64,000 nt of DNA from Pseudoselenomonas ruminantium. GTDB taxonomy: Bacteria > Bacillota > Negativicutes > Selenomonadales > Selenomonadaceae. The notes below the pieces were generated by a model. The model was not told where the DNA came from. It was given only the letters and a program-made list of their open reading frames with translations, and searched no databases. Positions 41,201 to 47,548 of the stretch are shown one piece after another (position 1 is the first letter of the stretch; each line of letters opens with the position of its first letter). The translations under genes and the position numbers were made by a program. Location: contig NZ_FRBC01000002.1 in the NCBI RefSeq assembly GCF_900142515.1, forward strand, positions 62,001 through 126,000, in the 5' to 3' direction.

Positions 41201-43648
41201 AAGATTTGTCCAAGCTGTCGTAAGTTCTGCATCATCCAGTTTTTCGATGGCTTCCTTGCTGTCGTCAAAGGCTTTCTTCAGCTCGTCAATGACATGGGTG
41301 AATTTGCTGGTGGAGGTAACGGTCACATCTTTGCCGCTGATTTTGGCGTGTTTTGCCGCATCGCCTTCCTCCACCACCACCTGAGCAGAGCTATCCAGGT
41401 CAGCCACCAGCACCGAGGCCTGTATCTTCACCTTCTGGACGCTTTCCTTGTTGTCCTTGTCAATCTTCTTCTGGGCAGCATTGCCCATGGAGCCGGAGGC
41501 ATACATATGGGTGCTGTCTGCTGCCAGGTCACTGGTGACTTTCACATTGCCGGCAGCCTGAATATCTGCATTTTTCGTCAGGGTAGTCTTGGCCGTATTG
41601 GTCTCGGAGGCCACCGCTACGCTGGCTCCGGCGTTAAAGAGGGACTTGGTCTCCTCAAAGAGGGATTCTCCCTGCTCAGGGGAGCCCATCTTGAAGAACT
41701 TCTTGACTACTCCGTCTATAATGGAGTTCCCGATATTGCTGATATACTTGCTGCTGTTGGTAAAGAGGCTCTGTTCTATATTCTCAGCACTTTGAGTGGA
41801 AGCGCCGATGGAATTGGAGGCGTTGATCTTGTTGGAATTGACGGTGTTCTTGGAAGACAGATTGACCTCACCACCGGCATGGATGGCCGTATCCACCTTG
41901 AGGTCGGCAGAGGAGTCATAGTCCATTACCGCCACAGCCGTCCCGGCCATGGCATTGGACGTGGCTTTTGCGCCTGCCGTAAGGGAGACTTTTTCCGTGG
42001 ACTCTGCCGAAGCATCAAAACTCTTAGCAATATTCTGTATATTTGCCGTATCCTTCAGATTGACTTCGCTGGTATTCTCCCCTACCAGCACACCGATGCC
42101 CAGCGCCAACGTGACATTGTCGGTCTTGCTCAGGGATTCCTTGGCACTGACGGTGGGCGAAGCCGAGGCATTGGAAGCGACTTTAGCGCCGCCCTGGTCG
42201 GTCTGCAGGGTGCCTTCCACATTCACCACGGCCTTGTTGTCCAGCTTGGCCACCGCCACAGAGGTGCTCTGGGCTCCCTGACGCAGCTTCAGGTGACGGT
42301 CATTGACCAGATCCAGAATCCCGCCTACAATGCCGTCGGGGCTGGTGGCCATGCCCGCCGTAAGGGTGCTGTCGGCAGTAATGGACAGAGCTTTCCCGTC
42401 CGCAGGATCTGCACCAGTGGCCTTGATGACCGCATTCTTGCCGATATTGGTCTCGGCCTTTACATGGTGAATGGCCAGCACCGTATCCACATCAATGAGG
42501 CGCAGTACATCGGCGCCTGCTCCCAGGACATCATAGCTGCCGCTGCCGGTAAAGAGCTTATGCAGAGAAGCCGCATGGTCGCCACCATTGGTCACGAAAA
42601 CATCCTCCGCCTTGGCAGCAATATTCACGTTTTTACCCGTGATTTCGCCGTTGGCGTTGACGGTAGCTTCAACCGTTCCCAGGGCAAAGGCTTCCTCGTT
42701 CTTGGCCGTAGCCGTAACGGACACGTCCCCTGTGGTGCTGACGGTTGCTCCCTCTGCCACAGTGACCGTAGGTTTCAGTTCAATCCTTGTCCAGTCGCTG
42801 GTGGTGCCGCTGTTTCCCACAGCCGCCAGCACGATTTTCCCGTTGTCACTGGATTTTTGCAGGGAGAGATTCCCCGCAAGGCCCGCACTTGTCCCGGAAA
42901 TATTGACCAGACTGGAAAAGTCAAGGCTGTCCTTGCTCACAACGCTGGCACCGCTCTCCAGGTTGACATTGCCGCCCCGGAGGCTTGCCCCATCCACCGT
43001 ATTGATCTTACCGGCCACTTTGATGGTGGCATCGGCATTCAGGGCAATGGAGCCGTCCTGTATCTTGCTCCACCGCTGGGAGAAGCCTGTATCCTTGACA
43101 CCGTTGTCCCCCACCATGGCATTGTATTCCGACTGGGAAGGTGCCATAAGGTGTACGCTGCCCGCATTGATCACGCCAGTAGAGCCTACCACCACGCCAT
43201 TGGGCGAAAGGAAATAGAGGTTGCCGCCAATGCCGCCGTTCTTCACCGCATTGACCGTACCGCTGATATTGGCCTGATTATTGACAAAGTTTACCAGACT
43301 GCTTGCATTCGTACTGCCCGGAGCAGTGCCCATATGCATATTCGCAATATTCCCTGCATCCAGTTTAAAGTTCTTGAAAGCATTGACTGCAACAGAATTC
43401 ACCAGTTTATCTGCATAGATATTGTTGACCGTGTCGTTGAACTTCGCACCGCTGACTTTTTCAATATCCTGCGCCGCAGCCAATGACGGCATGGCAGCTG
43501 AAGCCAGCATAGCCCCACCTAAGAGGACAGGTGCTACCCGCGCCAGGACACTTCTCGTATTGTTCTTACCGTGGCTCTTGGCATATTCGGAAACCACCAC
43601 ATAACACTTCCGCACATGGCTCCAGATAATCTTATATGTCTTATTCAC
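29237..43648 (-). CDS. Giant two-partner-secretion exoprotein (TpsA, LktA-like filamentous adhesin)
   Basis: 4,803 residues from GTG 43648 behind AAGGGGAG. The N-terminus is an extended signal peptide of the ESPR type (NKTYKIIWSHVRKCYVVVSE) ending near SLAAA. The TPS secretion domain follows with NLYFLSPNGVVVGSTGVINA. Most of the protein is a beta-helix of loose 70-80-residue units rich in glycine, alanine, serine and asparagine, often AVGGSVxYNxIDNxxxAxI. The region from about residue 3900 on contains helical segments, and the last 230 residues are strongly helical (AERIAAREAKAKAEREAVVE). No metal- or haem-binding motif is seen. It should be exported by the TpsB encoded upstream. Surface adhesion or contact-dependent activity is inferred from the family. 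Confidence 0.92.
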   Translation of the reverse strand: MNKTYKIIWSHVRKCYVVVSEYAKSHGKNNTRSVLARVAPVLLGGAMLASAAMPSLAAAQDIEKVSGAKFNDTVNNIYADKLVNSVAVNAFKNFKLDAGNIANMHMGTAPGSTNASSLVNFVNNQANISGTVNAVKNGGIGGNLYFLSPNGVVVGSTGVINAGSVHLMAPSQSEYNAMVGDNGVKDTGFSQRWSKIQDGSIALNADATIKVAGKINTVDGASLRGGNVNLESGASVVSKDSLDFSSLVNISGTSAGLAGNLSLQKSSDNGKIVLAAVGNSGTTSDWTRIELKPTVTVAEGATVSTTGDVSVTATAKNEEAFALGTVEATVNANGEITGKNVNIAAKAEDVFVTNGGDHAASLHKLFTGSGSYDVLGAGADVLRLIDVDTVLAIHHVKAETNIGKNAVIKATGADPADGKALSITADSTLTAGMATSPDGIVGGILDLVNDRHLKLRQGAQSTSVAVAKLDNKAVVNVEGTLQTDQGGAKVASNASASPTVSAKESLSKTDNVTLALGIGVLVGENTSEVNLKDTANIQNIAKSFDASAESTEKVSLTAGAKATSNAMAGTAVAVMDYDSSADLKVDTAIHAGGEVNLSSKNTVNSNKINASNSIGASTQSAENIEQSLFTNSSKYISNIGNSIIDGVVKKFFKMGSPEQGESLFEETKSLFNAGASVAVASETNTAKTTLTKNADIQAAGNVKVTSDLAADSTHMYASGSMGNAAQKKIDKDNKESVQKVKIQASVLVADLDSSAQVVVEEGDAAKHAKISGKDVTVTSTSKFTHVIDELKKAFDDSKEAIEKLDDAELTTAWTNLVLVFNNYRTDAATVGDIAPAAMAVLDALKKYPSAYTSIASKVTAFLKLENYANFSVSSATEGGSDKNPSYNPTRDLSKDNAKLAIAGAVDVALTDDSAKVSLGKYADIKGTGATTIKAGLERADTSLNGNLGLQTGDQNAVGGVVSFFKPDRNAEVTVAEGSALAGNTLSVNADSTTTHVDLATGASMGGDSGVKGMITYVMGDNTAKVDIAGNTALKSTGAMDITGNNTANLMNIAGSFGFGAATGVGASLALNDMEVNSIVNVGKATINAGSLKATTNLDGKINSVAVAGGIAAASDDDEAGKMGKLTAKITNSKNKVMNVWRSANDKLNSIVPDIVKKAADIKENKKLKTDNVTKNPTANKKLSDISVAGAGSVAINLLDRTTHTIIDGATITLGSGDRNIALSATDSGFTGAWAGAAGLTFNTRKLGGQNENSTNVGVAGSVGWSDLDIDTVSAIRNSKITNAADITNEAERSGAVVSAGLGLAVATSGAAAGGSSYTGAASVSVADIDNTVKAELLNNTATAASVTNTVTDSDTLVTGGVNASIASGKSKSAAVGGSVVYNRIDNNLDALITGGNYALMGNLTNTVSTGITEVGGAVGLAVAASSGSGAKSYGFEGAVAYNSLKNTANAVLDGTKITAKNVTVDARDTKDVSKQYDTYIKDRGLDADGTSYAKAIEDALDDEGKANISSEGGNVIVGAALSVAASVGESGSASVDAALSISEVDNDFTAAIKNGSDITGSGMLNVKADSKTLAIGAAAGGSGTSDGFGGAGSFSWQTDSNDVRAEISGSNIKNMVGNIVNASTAAKDINVAGQVSVGNVATGLAGAYNRLENTTGAYVQNSQFADNTAKTIAIGAQNEGRVYAVTAGVAASREKLAANGAVAVNSGADDIKAELSGGTVKNATSISVASEDDTKKLAVAGGFTLSQGTAIGGAVAYNAIGDTDRQVNSATISGTTIDHNTSKISVTATDNSGLTTIGFGVGLANGSPAVNGAAAVGLKSADVTAQVVNTNVKNSTGNISVKASTDDDFSTNAAVAAVGESAAIGVGVGVTRDETHTTAKFSGGSFTGNDFDLGAASHADITTVGVGGGVNYGSGLGLAGSATVNLIDTETKALVNNGANISAKSPAITAISDEKIANYVGALSVSSQGAAIGASVSVNEIDSETEAAVEGANTVIKSTGDATHSVKDTVSDDAILDKYADQDLFKSSDSLKDARTAKSYTGLLVDASGTHTMKSFLVNAGGTGTGAAVNGTVDVNLIGGSTKARITDAKINNASANKSNVNVIAHDYANSAGGVGTVNIAMEGGAVGLGSDTNKITRTTEASLIGPSAKYDLYANDVNIEAKSRQGVGSFAAGASFAGEGAAVNAASGVTLLDGTTNAFLKNVNIKNAGNISLTADHLSRSHLIGTVFTGAGIGAGLSIAVGYVSDTGTTEATAENIHVEYAANKKGDLNVKANNEMKVNYTEVGVGLAGIGAGLAGSIGVSEANSTAKAQLKNSTIGTSSKRAKNANITANNQLILDQKAGVGSAGAAGVGVGVSVNKLDSTTNVNIENSKVYAGAINAGASDNKDIWQTAGNASVGGSAMGLNVMVTNVGKDISSTYDAGDGKTKMNVSNVFTDINDAMKAGNLSKEESHGVVDSDGKNITNTRDTVTMTAKKKDSASGLTVMGSTLDSAGDVTLEADAKTNAEMKSVVATAGGSAAISGTVAVLDVAGNSVGEVRNSAITANSGDITIASYQGGLSELEVKQGSLSGTLALSGAYGKVSKGGLTDLQLSGNTMNAKNIAVVAGDESRAKIDALGASGAIAGSVNVLIGEVENKGKVSVALQGGNTMKAEDSLLVAASRGPEKDGQKTAEVTTQAVSAAIGVAGTGISATAHDASETAVTLNTAKNKNANSLSAGTIGITALNSPNVKTETKSAAASLLVSGAVTVADSSAGTKSAPVKSTVDIGDGTSLLADETEILAQNEIGLTTDMKGLGISGYVAAQVNTGRADAYGNSQINLGKVNVQERGILMAMSNTNVTKDIKAAGVSAAGLVASGTNVAKSDSVLNSAINANGTNDKQLQIALLLSTASEDNTARADGDGGAAVDISPYAAKLENSLTTNTKTNVSGNWNASLFAAGAELTDKHDFTTDATRAAIAGGSGVGITNTATHTTAINVNNANIRTNFIQGYNADNNIDYKDTQKAGSYGGVTGSDSAVKNTINATADVNITGGTLKGLDESSLRAQAKTDSKIVSKNNVEGAGVVQILVGSSDSDTSFTDRVTVKNANLSTENGDISLAATSDIDHDLEAESVDEGGAAGVTTVKNTNKLTRRDKVDITGSSKLASGHDLMLLAGADENKTPSNLRLLTYANAHNATFIPAETSPTINETLTLDRGVTVGSGANTTSIRHTYLRADEGTSYIEESARQFKIWGQGETGKRRLTSTALGDNEVSQNKTAKVDVQGKVTAGTHNQLDIDITGDFKLNSNNELDTSGVKVTAKQGWFDTSSAIKSITKKNPYIDRYDELRYAMTDYNPDSTEYKLLEDELNNVLSAMEQENFLYKDSQGNKAILREIPMAGLELPNINVSGGNVFVNAATLSGDKNIVANGSAHINITNSGNAYMLLNDVKIEDGGGRIYQNDQILKDASGESAINIKSTGKEDKDKISRPSISISGNVDNDSGAVNLTNQNYDLVINGSVNGKTISINADKGGVYLSQPDGFVNVGGDPIAKYMFDQKTADKIQAFITLDFAKSGWLNIPNYNLDVVAFLKWLTSQYNKADNSSGSKFFTNYNDYLNWVKNGANLSSSEVAYTDESEKKGIISGGNISINAKDVNINGLIQSGYTNYRNSVSSSDIQKVAASASGYKMADDDVIGNSRYQVGQKGMIWNDTTKMYDYAVPIYYNPATGHLLTDDIDVRGGRVDIRGRIASTGGGRIIVADGVADINIDTSGASADLYMGRITNNDREGFIRITDLWGNFGIDESTSTMHRVYKPGDSATTPWVMGKRNGYKPASHMTISWTGGTSGQKVVDKYYRKEYASFFGLFKLWETGSTDDLIKQIGSDISSVRSTARATDISGKMAQGVVMRNWSWQNLVDNPDGVYVFANSYIVGNTTKGKVNASEMHYTNWAHTKGYVDYSWTETSGNSTTTITAINAAKPIYYTFAQARNNGLINLDSGGNLYFRDNVENVANLQSGKTDRSEIIATAKGNIKTLDGARLITGRLEATGNSLDIKHRAVETDSVVQLTARGGNINFDSDKGNLKIRQVKITNAPDNGKINITADGNIEIYPYENIAVFNEKRELIRVDLATLIEAPAITLTSVNGGIGTKDSLRVQAGTSVTSSNRLNSSLTATAKKDINIQQQAGDMRVARIESKEGDVTLEAKNGSIVDANGGVDTIDSSAEERIARWKELGMISDADSDDSRTAAAKASKERKLSAIEGRFKQLAATENNGVLTLNASRVEAYKSAAAAYAKDAGIVKAKQEYISAMQAATTDAEKDAARARLQAVKDAYFKGKGFSADEQKAIIDYGDLSVSENYGWSKNELLYAIQDGIVNAQPGTFDIVNNPNIIGKNITLIARNGGIGYDEAAIYIKNADLTKAANMKLLASAKAGDLTWDENGVTIRRQVPVTLKIRDGGIVQLTGKNNVYVSATQDSALNIKGGIDTDGDIRLSAGKGVTIADGTLLRGRNLTIFSGAGNIGAKDKFLEIMINGWLMANSGKSLYVHQNGNLPLYLLSAAAGMDAYLRAENGIRMYNGYGMNRGYINAGRLIDLYTARGDIEGIRILANGAVVNAEAYEGNVDLIGVGGDLVIGKVIEPDAAQKAERIAAREAKAKAEREAVVEEIKKEAIDKYAAALEEYFQYLESEEGQSRKNRIKEEIDEYADVLLMLQKLTAIDMSTSLKYQVEKLQKRDSELKAELLPDKYFMEHGYTAEEARLLKEYAEAKEPDKMTSIVNQFNKYYDKNVVVKSTRSVKEIETQIAQNAVADKAQLDHLVQQKLAERQGTQY

Positions 43649-43682
43649 GGTATTTCTCCCCTTTCAATCTATCTCTAATCCG

Positions 43683-43742
43683 TTAGAATTGCGCATTCAT
43701 ACCAACTTGAATCCTTATCTTGGATATAAAGTGCGATTTGCT
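43683..43742 (-). pseudogene. Orphan copy of the tpsB 3' end
   Basis: After the pyrophosphatase stop, the frame ending at 43683 reads ESKSHFISKIRIQVGMNAQF and stops. The true TpsB ends SQVSKTRIHFGMNAQF. Similarity continues past the stop (GATAGATTGA in both). This is a scar of duplication at the tpsB-tpsA junction, with the pyrophosphatase gene between the two copies. Confidence 0.75.
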
Positions 43743-43750
43743 TTCACCGT

Positions 43751-44839
43751 TTATTTCCCTTGAGTTGCCGCCCACTTTTCGATTTGCGGCTGAAGAAGAC
43801 GAACTACCTTTTTTCTGGAAATATTTTTTCCCAGGATAATTTTGTTTCCGTCCACGGTTGCAAAGGCTTTTGCAGCGCACCCCACGGAACCAGGACCGTA
43901 GCAGGATATGGTTGCCGAATAGGTTTCTAAATCGTGAATTTTCAAAAAGAGCATATCCATTTTTTGCGTGTTAAAATTTTTCATTACCCAGTCGCCAAGT
44001 CGCTGCTCCAAAGCCTGTCTTTTTTCCGGCGTTAATGCGACGACCGTGGCGCAACCATAGGAAATGCCATTTACGGTAAATTCCTTGTAATCGGAATAGA
44101 AAACATCCTTGTCCGACATATTTCGATAAGCAGCAAATTCTTCTTCCATGGCGAGGAAATAGGCGGTTCTGTCTTTGACATTCGCTTTTTTCACGAGGTC
44201 GGCTGCCGCCTGCCGATCCAAGTCCGTGGTGGTGGTGCTTTGCAAATTGTCCGTATCTGACAGGATAGCGGAAAGCATCATTCCGGCCATGCCTTTTTCA
44301 ATGGGAACATTGGCTTCACGATATTCCAACCACACGATGGTGGAAGTGCAGCCTATGGGCAAATTGCGGTAATAAGCGGGAGCTGCCGTTTTGACGTCAC
44401 CAATGAAGTTGTGATGGTCGATGATTTCCAGTATGTTGGCCTTGTCCATCCCAGAAACTGCCTGGGCAAAGCTGTTATGGTCTACGAGTATGATATTTTT
44501 ACTGGCGGCATTATCCAGCAGCGGTGGTTCCTGGAAATCAAAATATTTTAAGGCGTAGGCGGTTTCCGCATTTATCGCCGAAGTAATTCTGGCCTCGGCG
44601 TTTATACCCAGCTTCCGTTTCAAGTTTGCGTAGGCGATTGCCGTACATACGCTATCGGAGTCGGGAGGCCTATGTCCGATGACATAAATCGGGCCATTGC
44701 CGTAATCAATCCCCTGCATATAAGCAGGATAGTTAATCTTGTCATTGCGATCGGCGCCTTCAACGGAAGTGTACGGAATAAAAAACCAGATAAGAAAAAG
44801 GACACAGTACAGCAGTACGGATTGATGTTGCTTTTTCAT
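43751..44839 (-). CDS. Exported family II (DHH) inorganic pyrophosphatase-like protein
   Basis: 362 residues. Residues 1-30 form a signal peptide (LLYCVLFLIWFFIPYTSVEG). The rest matches manganese-dependent pyrophosphatases: IGHRPPDSDSVCTAIAYA, ILVDHNSF, EIIDHHNFIGD, SDTDNLQS, and a C-terminal DHHA2-like part (ISCYGPGSVGCAAKAFATV). The usual DTDS is DSDS here. These enzymes are normally cytoplasmic and lack signals; a periplasmic form inside a secretion operon is unusual. It may hydrolyse pyrophosphate or another phosphoanhydride outside the membrane. It is flanked by tpsB and its duplicated tail. Confidence 0.85.
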   Translation of the reverse strand: MKKQHQSVLLYCVLFLIWFFIPYTSVEGADRNDKINYPAYMQGIDYGNGPIYVIGHRPPDSDSVCTAIAYANLKRKLGINAEARITSAINAETAYALKYFDFQEPPLLDNAASKNIILVDHNSFAQAVSGMDKANILEIIDHHNFIGDVKTAAPAYYRNLPIGCTSTIVWLEYREANVPIEKGMAGMMLSAILSDTDNLQSTTTTDLDRQAAADLVKKANVKDRTAYFLAMEEEFAAYRNMSDKDVFYSDYKEFTVNGISYGCATVVALTPEKRQALEQRLGDWVMKNFNTQKMDMLFLKIHDLETYSATISCYGPGSVGCAAKAFATVDGNKIILGKNISRKKVVRLLQPQIEKWAATQGK

Positions 44840-44903
44840 GAAAATTTCCTCACTTTCACGTTAAGATTAATGACCGTAATCGCCTCAATCTATCGCCAAT
44901 ACT

Positions 44904-46592
44904 TTAAAATTGCGCATTCATGCCAAAGTGAATCCTCGTCTTGGACACCTGGCTGCCGTTCAGATCCTTTTCCAGTGGGAAACCGATGGAAAGATCCATA
45001 TAGACCGTCTGCTTGATATTGGCCTTCAGTCCCAAACCGACACTTTTCAGCAGATGATCCTCATAAGCGGTATCCCCCAAAATGTCGCCATAGTCAAAAA
45101 AGCCATAGACGGAGGCCGTCCGTTTCCGGTTCAGCGGGATGGCATATTCTGCACTGTAGGTAACGCCGCTATCGCCACTGATCAGATCCCGTTTATAACC
45201 CCGCACGCTGTTAAGGCCCCCCAGGAAAAACTGTTCTGCCGAGGGCAGATTGTGTACGCCGCTCCATTGCAGGTTCAAGCGGCCCGTAAATGTATGGCCG
45301 TTGGGCCAGCTTTCCTGATACATACTGTTCAGCCGGTAGAGGGAATAATCCTTGGTGGCATAGGTGCCGTCATTGGCCTGATAGGCCTGGGAATGACCGA
45401 CTCCGTAATAATGCTGATGGTAGAATGCCCAGGTCTTCCCATAACGTGTCGTGGCAATGGACAGATAAAGGTTGTTGGCCCGGCTGTCCAGCCAGGGAAC
45501 AGAGCCATCCATCATATCCGTCTGGGAGTTCTGCCGGTAAACGCCGATCTTCGCTTCCGTACGGGTGGTCTGGTTCAGGACCAATGGATGGAGATATGCT
45601 GCCCCCAGATACCAGCCATGACCATGGCTTTTGAAATGACGCGTGGAGCTTTCGATCAATTCGTTGGTGGAGGTGCTGTAATCGAAAAGCACCTTTGCCC
45701 CCTGCCTGCCCACAGGAGTCACGTAATTGAGGCCCACGGTATTCAGGCCCTTTGCCCGGACATAGCTGGCGGTCAGACTGTCCCGCCGCCCCGACAGGCT
45801 GCGGTTCGTGTAATAGAAGCCCTCACGCCATTCGCCATTGCTGCTGCCGCCGCTGTTATCCGCCGACAGGGTGAAGACATCATTCTTCGGTTCCTGCAGC
45901 ACGATCTCATAGTCCGTTGTGCCAGGCTCCTTCCCTGCCTTCACCGTAATCCCCAGCCGGGCATCATTGGTGGCATTGAAACGGAAGAGCTTTTTGTTCA
46001 GCTCATTGAAGTTCTGTACCGTGCCATTACGCAGAGGCAGGCGGTTCCGGATATAGCTCTCCTTCGTATGCTTGTTGCCGGAAAGGGTGACTTCCCCGGT
46101 CTTGCCCTCGATCAGGGCGATATGCACATGACCATTTTCAATGGTCTGCTGGGGCAGGTATGCCTTGCAGGTGGCATAACCCTCAGCCGCATAGAGCCCA
46201 TTGATCTTCTCTATGATAGCAGTGAGGTCGGCCAGCGATACCTCTTTGCCCAGATAAGGTTCCGTGATCTCGTTGAATTTGTCAGCCTTGATGACAGCCG
46301 ATTCATCTATGGTGACTTTGTTCAGGACAAACTTCACCTCAGCTTCCCCTGCACTGGCAGGCGTTTCTGTATTGCCCTGGACTTTCTCGTCCTGCTTTTT
46401 CCGGTCTTCCTCCATCTGCTGGCGCAGACGCTCACGCTCAGCCTCCTCACGCTGACGGCGCATCTCCAGGCCGGCATCATCCCGGGGATTTACCGGTGGC
46501 GGCGGCGGTGCGGCCAAAGCAACGGTGCCACCACTGAAGCATAATGCTGCCATCAACATAACGGTCAATTTTCTTTCCCTTGTATCGAACAT
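44904..46592 (-). CDS. TpsB outer-membrane transporter (ShlB/FhaC/HecB family)
   Basis: The best start is ATG 46592 behind GGGAGG, giving 562 residues. Signal peptide: LTVMLMAALCFSGGTVALAA. A proline-rich, then charged linker (residues about 30-75) is followed by two POTRA domains (VKFVLNKVTIDESAVI; GEVTLSGNKHTKESYIRNRL). A 16-strand barrel follows with the conserved FLGGLNSVRGY loop motif and a terminal GMNAQF. It exports the TpsA encoded downstream. The pyrophosphatase gene separates the pair. Promoter and tandem repeats lie upstream. Confidence 0.93.
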   Translation of the reverse strand: MFDTRERKLTVMLMAALCFSGGTVALAAPPPPPVNPRDDAGLEMRRQREEAERERLRQQMEEDRKKQDEKVQGNTETPASAGEAEVKFVLNKVTIDESAVIKADKFNEITEPYLGKEVSLADLTAIIEKINGLYAAEGYATCKAYLPQQTIENGHVHIALIEGKTGEVTLSGNKHTKESYIRNRLPLRNGTVQNFNELNKKLFRFNATNDARLGITVKAGKEPGTTDYEIVLQEPKNDVFTLSADNSGGSSNGEWREGFYYTNRSLSGRRDSLTASYVRAKGLNTVGLNYVTPVGRQGAKVLFDYSTSTNELIESSTRHFKSHGHGWYLGAAYLHPLVLNQTTRTEAKIGVYRQNSQTDMMDGSVPWLDSRANNLYLSIATTRYGKTWAFYHQHYYGVGHSQAYQANDGTYATKDYSLYRLNSMYQESWPNGHTFTGRLNLQWSGVHNLPSAEQFFLGGLNSVRGYKRDLISGDSGVTYSAEYAIPLNRKRTASVYGFFDYGDILGDTAYEDHLLKSVGLGLKANIKQTVYMDLSIGFPLEKDLNGSQVSKTRIHFGMNAQF

Positions 46593-46641
46593 AGTCCTGC
46601 CTCCCAAAAGCATGATGAATTTCAATAAATGTGTTGTATTT

Positions 46642-46685
46642 AATTCGTCAAAGTATAAAAAATTCCTGCTATACTCAGTCTATTC
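46642..46685. repeat. 44-bp direct repeat 1 upstream of tpsB
   Basis: AATTCGTCAAAGTATAAAAA to TATACTCAGTCTATTC, repeated with about five changes at 46753-46796. It contains an inverted repeat AGTATA...TATACT. It lies about 50 bp upstream of the tpsB start. Confidence 0.85.
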
Positions 46686-46752
46686 AAGGGTGTATTGTCG
46701 ACAAATCCAAGCTTTATCTATATTGTATATCGAAGGATTTCGGAAAAGATTA

Positions 46753-46796
46753 AATTCGTCAAGGTATAGAAAATACCTGCTATACTCAGCCTATTC
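46753..46796. repeat. 44-bp direct repeat 2 upstream of tpsB
   Basis: Second copy, offset by 111 bp, with the inverted repeat GTATAG...CTATAC kept although the flanking bases changed. Conservation of the palindrome suggests a protein-binding site or duplicated promoter. The rest of 46593-46834 shows no gene. Confidence 0.85.
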
Positions 46797-46834
46797 TCCA
46801 CTTCTTCACTATAGCAGCAGTTTTAGCTTATTTT

Positions 46835-46863
46835 TTGCCAAAACCATGATTTTGCGGTAAAAT
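46835..46863 (+). promoter_or_regulatory. Promoter of the LptA-like gene
   Basis: TTGCCA (46835-46840), 17 nt, TAAAAT (46858-46863), then about 33 nt to the start codon. Confidence 0.7.
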
Positions 46864-46896
46864 ATAAGTAAACTAAGCGCAGAAGGAGCGGATTCT

Positions 46897-47433
46897 ATGG
46901 GAAAAATACGCATTCCTCAACTGATAATCGCCTTATTCTTACTTTTGATATATCCCTGCCTCGTAAACGCCGGAACTCCCGGCCATACCATCAATACGGA
47001 CATGGCCCAAAGCAAGTACCAGCCTGTGGTCACTGCCGACCGCAGTACCTATAACGAAGAAAGCGGTCTCTATAACCTCTCAGGCAATGTCCGCATTCAA
47101 TGTGACGGGCGCCTGATTACCGCCAACAATGCAAAAATAAACCCCAACACCCTGCAGGTATGGGCTGATGGGCGTGCCACCATCACAGAGGGAGAACTGA
47201 CCTTCACCAGTGACGCCCTCTATGCCGAACTTTCCGGCAATACCGCCTGGTTCTTCGGCAACCGCTGCGGCGTGGAACGGCCAGGGCTGATGATCCACGG
47301 CGACAATATGCAATACGACTGGAAAACTCATATCGTGATTTTCGACGGACATGTAATGTGGGTACATAAGGGAAAAAGCAATACCACCACTCACCTGGAA
47401 TTCGATTTAGAGAAAGACGATATCGCCAGATAA
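46897..47433 (+). CDS. LptA/OstA-like periplasmic protein
   Basis: 178 residues with a signal peptide (LIIALFLLLIYPCLVNAG). The mature part has the beta-jellyroll repeats of the LptA/OstA-N family: YNLSGNVRIQCDGRLITANN, GRATITEGELTFTSDALYAE, and MIHGDNMQYDWKTHIVIFDG. Such proteins carry lipopolysaccharide across the periplasm. AAGGAG lies 8 nt before ATG. It is transcribed alone, away from other lpt genes, so it may be a paralogue rather than the main LptA. Confidence 0.8.
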   Translation: MGKIRIPQLIIALFLLLIYPCLVNAGTPGHTINTDMAQSKYQPVVTADRSTYNEESGLYNLSGNVRIQCDGRLITANNAKINPNTLQVWADGRATITEGELTFTSDALYAELSGNTAWFFGNRCGVERPGLMIHGDNMQYDWKTHIVIFDGHVMWVHKGKSNTTTHLEFDLEKDDIAR

Positions 47434-47439
47434 TGACTG

Positions 47440-47516
47440 AAAAGCCCGGTGCAACTATTTCTTCCGCTGAGACGCTTACGCGCCAAACGCTTCAGAAATA
47501 GCCGCACCGGGCTTTT
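47440..47516. terminator. Bidirectional terminator between convergent genes
   Basis: AAAAGCCCGGTGC (47440-47452) pairs with GCACCGGGCTTTT (47504-47516). An inner stem CTATTTCT / AGAAATAG extends it. Poly-T or poly-A on each side serves both the LptA-like gene and the convergent symporter gene. Confidence 0.8.
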
Positions 47517-47548
47517 ATTGTTCATTTTTTATTTTCTCATTCCGTTTT

